64,000 bases of DNA from an uncultured Roseibium sp. (GTDB lineage Bacteria; Pseudomonadota; Alphaproteobacteria; Rhizobiales; Stappiaceae), in NCBI RefSeq assembly GCF_963669205.1, contig NZ_OY769915.1, forward strand, positions 93,501 through 157,500. The letters run 5' to 3'. A model generated the notes under the pieces. The model ran no database searches, was not told the DNA's origin, and worked only from the letters and a program-made list of their open reading frames with translations. Shown piece by piece: positions 62,062 to 64,000 of the stretch; position 1 is the stretch's first letter; each line of letters starts with the position of its first letter. The translations under genes were made by a program, and so were the position numbers.

Positions 62062-62142
62062 CACCCCCACACTCTCCGGCCGCCCGCATGCGGCCACGCA
62101 CAGTCTTTATTCTCAATTCCCCGAAGACCCGGAGCCCGTCCA

Positions 62143-63027
62143 ATGATTTCCGCTGATCGCATCCTGCCGCTGTGGCTGAAATACAGGGAGGCCCTTGAGA
62201 CCCCGGTCAGGACATTCGCATTTCCGAAGTTCGGCCGCAGCTTCGAGGACAGGACCTACCAGATGGGTGTCCTCAACCTGTCGCCGGACAGCACTTACAG
62301 GGAAACCGTCTGCCATACCTTCGAGGCGGCTCTGTACCGTGGCAGGCGGATGACGCTCGAAGGGGCGGCGATGGTTGATATCGGCGCGGAATCGACAGGA
62401 GACACGGCGGACATCGTCTCCATCGAACGGCAGATCGACCGCATGCGGCCGGTCGTGAAAGCGCTCGCGGAGGAAAAAATCCTGGTCTCGGTCGAGACCT
62501 ATCACCCGGAAGTCGGCGTCGCGCTGCTGGAAGCCGGAGCCGGTGTAATCAATCTGACAGGGCGCGTGGACGACAGCGCCTTCTACGAGGCCATCGCATC
62601 GCATCAGGCGGGCATCATCCTGTGCTACACGCCGGGAGAAAATGCCCGTTCGGCGGACTATCTCCCGCCGGCCGAAGACATTTTCGATCATCAGCTGACC
62701 TTCTTCGGGGAGCGGATCGATCTTGCGACCAATGCGGGCGTGGAGCGCCTCTGGGTTGATCCCGGCTTCGGTTTTGCGTTGCATTTGCCGGACGGCCCCG
62801 ACAGGATCCGGTACCAGACAGACAGCATCCTGCAATCGTTCCGCTTGCGCGAACTCGGATGGCCCGTCACCGTCCAACTGACCGGCGCCGTCTACCTGTT
62901 CCGCGACGAGGTCCGGGTCGCACAGACAAGCGCAGCGACGATCGCGGTGATGTCGAGGGCAAATCTCGTGCGCAGCCACGAAGTATCGCGTGTCCAGCCG
63001 GTGCTGAACCTGCAGGATTTTGCCTGA
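62143..63027 (+). CDS. Divergent dihydropteroate synthase-like protein (FolP paralogue)
   Basis: The 294-residue pterin-binding barrel has MGVLNLSPDS (41-50) for MGVLNVTPDS, Asn137, DPGFGF with Asp206, and RSHEV (277-281). Several synthase features are lost: the STRPG loop is STGDT (84-88), loop 1 lacks the SDGG turn, the SVDT aspartate is Glu118 (SVET), and the SRK lysine of canonical enzymes is not found (LTGAVYLF region). Para-aminobenzoate condensation is therefore doubtful, while pterin binding is likely. The product is unknown. Confidence 0.8.
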   Translation: MISADRILPLWLKYREALETPVRTFAFPKFGRSFEDRTYQMGVLNLSPDSTYRETVCHTFEAALYRGRRMTLEGAAMVDIGAESTGDTADIVSIERQIDRMRPVVKALAEEKILVSVETYHPEVGVALLEAGAGVINLTGRVDDSAFYEAIASHQAGIILCYTPGENARSADYLPPAEDIFDHQLTFFGERIDLATNAGVERLWVDPGFGFALHLPDGPDRIRYQTDSILQSFRLRELGWPVTVQLTGAVYLFRDEVRVAQTSAATIAVMSRANLVRSHEVSRVQPVLNLQDFA

Positions 63028-63048
63028 CACGAAAGCGGGAGATGAGCA

Positions 63049-63804
63049 ATGGCGGCAGACAGGATCGCGCTGGTAACGGGTGCAGGCAAACGGCTTGGAA
63101 AGGCAATTGCCAGCGGGCTCGCGGAGAAGGGCTTTGCGATCGGGCTCCACTACAATTCTTCCGTCGGCGGTGCGCAGGAGCTGCACGACGACATCCTTTC
63201 AAGGGGTGGTCGCGCCGTGCTGCTTCAAAAAGACCTGAGCCATCCGGAAAAGGCCGGTGAGCTGATCGAAGAGACCGCAGCGGCACTCGGCGGTCCGGTC
63301 GAGGTGCTGATCAATTCCGCGTCGGCATTCAATACCGACAGTCTTCACGACCTCACGCTGGACAGCTGGCAGTTCCTGATGAATGTCAACGCGGCTGCAC
63401 CGGTCTTCCTGATGCAGGCCTTCGCCAAGCAGGACCCTCTTCCGGACGGCGGCGCCATCGTCAATATGCTGGACACGCAGATGCTGTCGGCCTCGCCGGA
63501 GCGGTTCAGCTATTTCTGCGGAAAGTTTGCCCTGGACGGCGCAACACGGCTGGCGGCATACGAACTCGGTCCGAAGCGGATCCGGGTCAATGCCATTGCG
63601 CCTGGGCTCATCCTTCCGAGCGACCAGACGCAGGAGAATTTCGACAGCCGCCAAAAATTGACTCCGCTGGGGCCGGGCCTCGGACCGGACGACATCGTGG
63701 ACGCGGTTCTCTATCTGGTGGAGGCGCGGCAGGTCAGCGGGCATACGGTTGTCGTTGATGCCGGGCAGCGCCTGATGGGCTTCGGCAACGCGCCGGTCGG
63801 GTGA
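63049..63804 (+). CDS. SDR pteridine reductase-like protein (FolM/PTR1 type)
   Basis: The 251-residue SDR has TGAGKRLG (10-17), the TGxxxRxG form special to pteridine reductases and FolM, where Arg favours NADPH. It also has the NSASAFNTDS segment in place of NNAG and catalytic residues around LDTQMLSASPERFSYFCGK (Tyr and Lys of YxxxK with F/C). FolM reduces dihydromonapterin and weakly dihydrofolate. With the FolB- and FolP-like genes it suggests a reduced pterin product. Confidence 0.85.
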   Translation: MAADRIALVTGAGKRLGKAIASGLAEKGFAIGLHYNSSVGGAQELHDDILSRGGRAVLLQKDLSHPEKAGELIEETAAALGGPVEVLINSASAFNTDSLHDLTLDSWQFLMNVNAAAPVFLMQAFAKQDPLPDGGAIVNMLDTQMLSASPERFSYFCGKFALDGATRLAAYELGPKRIRVNAIAPGLILPSDQTQENFDSRQKLTPLGPGLGPDDIVDAVLYLVEARQVSGHTVVVDAGQRLMGFGNAPVG

Positions 63805-63862
63805 CGTTCGGCGTGATCGTGAATTAGCTAACTGATGGTTAATATCCACCGCTGCGTTGCCT

Positions 63863-63925
63863 TTGAAAATTTTCCGAAAAAAAGTTCAGATCGCTGTTGA
63901 CGGTGTTGTTTAGTGTGCGTATAAC
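63863..63925 (+). promoter_or_regulatory. Strong sigma-70 promoter with UP-like element, probable stable RNA operon promoter
   Basis: TTGACG (63897-63902), a 17-nt spacer and TATAAC (63920-63925) form a near-ideal promoter. An A/T-rich stretch (63863-63885) upstream looks like an UP element, and a GC-rich discriminator (GCG) follows the -10. No start codon with a ribosome site follows in the last 75 nt. This is the form of rRNA promoters. Confidence 0.65.
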
Positions 63926-64000
63926 GCGTTCATCGACGGCGGCGTTGCTGCTGGCGACAGGGTTTTGTGACCTTAATTCCAGAAAAGTTGGTCTTGATTG

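Overview
The window is high-GC alphaproteobacterial chromosome. Gene content points to a marine member of Stappiaceae (Roseibium/Labrenzia type). It has a form I aerobic CO dehydrogenase operon and a hydroxyproline cluster in which an enolase-superfamily gene lies between two proline-racemase-family genes. That arrangement is known to me from Labrenzia aggregata. I could not run a database search, so the genus is an inference. Coding density is high, most operons have overlapping ATGA junctions, and I see no phage, CRISPR array or complete insertion sequence.

Left part (1-13.1 kb): a cytochrome c'-type protein and LysR; a homocysteine S-methyltransferase; a membrane-anchored LuxR-type regulator divergent from a Tat-exported multicopper oxidase; the tricarballylate genes tcuA-tcuB with a divergent LysR; and the stress operon prkA-yeaH-spoVR. 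As given, tcuA carries a single-base frameshift near its 3' end.

13.8-26.7 kb: a peptide/nickel-type ABC importer (binding protein, two permeases, fused double ATPase) is followed by an aldehyde dehydrogenase, an SDR and two glutathione transferases. It looks like an uptake-and-catabolism unit of unknown substrate. Then come a BKACE-type C-C cleavage enzyme, a maleylacetoacetate-isomerase-like GST, a DoxX protein with a divergent LysR, and an orphan binding protein facing a membrane class III adenylate cyclase.

28.8-32.5 kb: two ArsR modules with visible operators. The first ArsR and the neighbouring Old Yellow Enzyme gene carry near-identical 18-bp operators. The second ArsR heads an operon with an AHSA1/START protein and a RibD/DHFR-like reductase.

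32-38.1 kb: hydroxyproline catabolism. A GntR regulator has a palindrome identical to the operator I know for Caulobacter VanR. The enzymes are a pyrroline-4-hydroxy-2-carboxylate deaminase, 4-hydroxyproline 2-epimerase, D-hydroxyproline dehydrogenase, cis-3-hydroxy-L-proline dehydratase and trans-3-hydroxy-L-proline dehydratase. A 264-bp MITE-like element follows, then a 1-Cys peroxiredoxin.

39.5-49.3 kb, minus strand: the CO oxidation cluster coxC-M-S-L-D-E-F-G in form I order, with the AYRCSFR active-site loop in CoxL. A terminator-like hairpin and a pair of inverted palindromic repeats sit between coxL and coxD. Repeated sequence motifs lie upstream of coxM.

49.4-61.6 kb: a glucuronide/glucuronate regulon in two divergent arms: dctQ-dctM-GH31-uxuB-uxaC and dctP-uidA-uxuR-uxuA. 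The shared promoter region holds a palindrome close to the enterobacterial UxuR/ExuR operator. Glucuronides would be imported, hydrolysed inside the cell, and taken through glucuronate, fructuronate and mannonate to 2-keto-3-deoxygluconate.

61.7-63.8 kb: three folate-pathway paralogues (FolB-like, a divergent FolP-like, and a PTR1/FolM-like SDR) form a compact cluster. The FolP-like protein has lost key dihydropteroate synthase residues, so the set may make a pterin other than folate. This is my best candidate for an undescribed pathway. The window ends with a strong promoter having an AT-rich UP-like element, probably the start of an rRNA or other stable-RNA operon beyond the edge.
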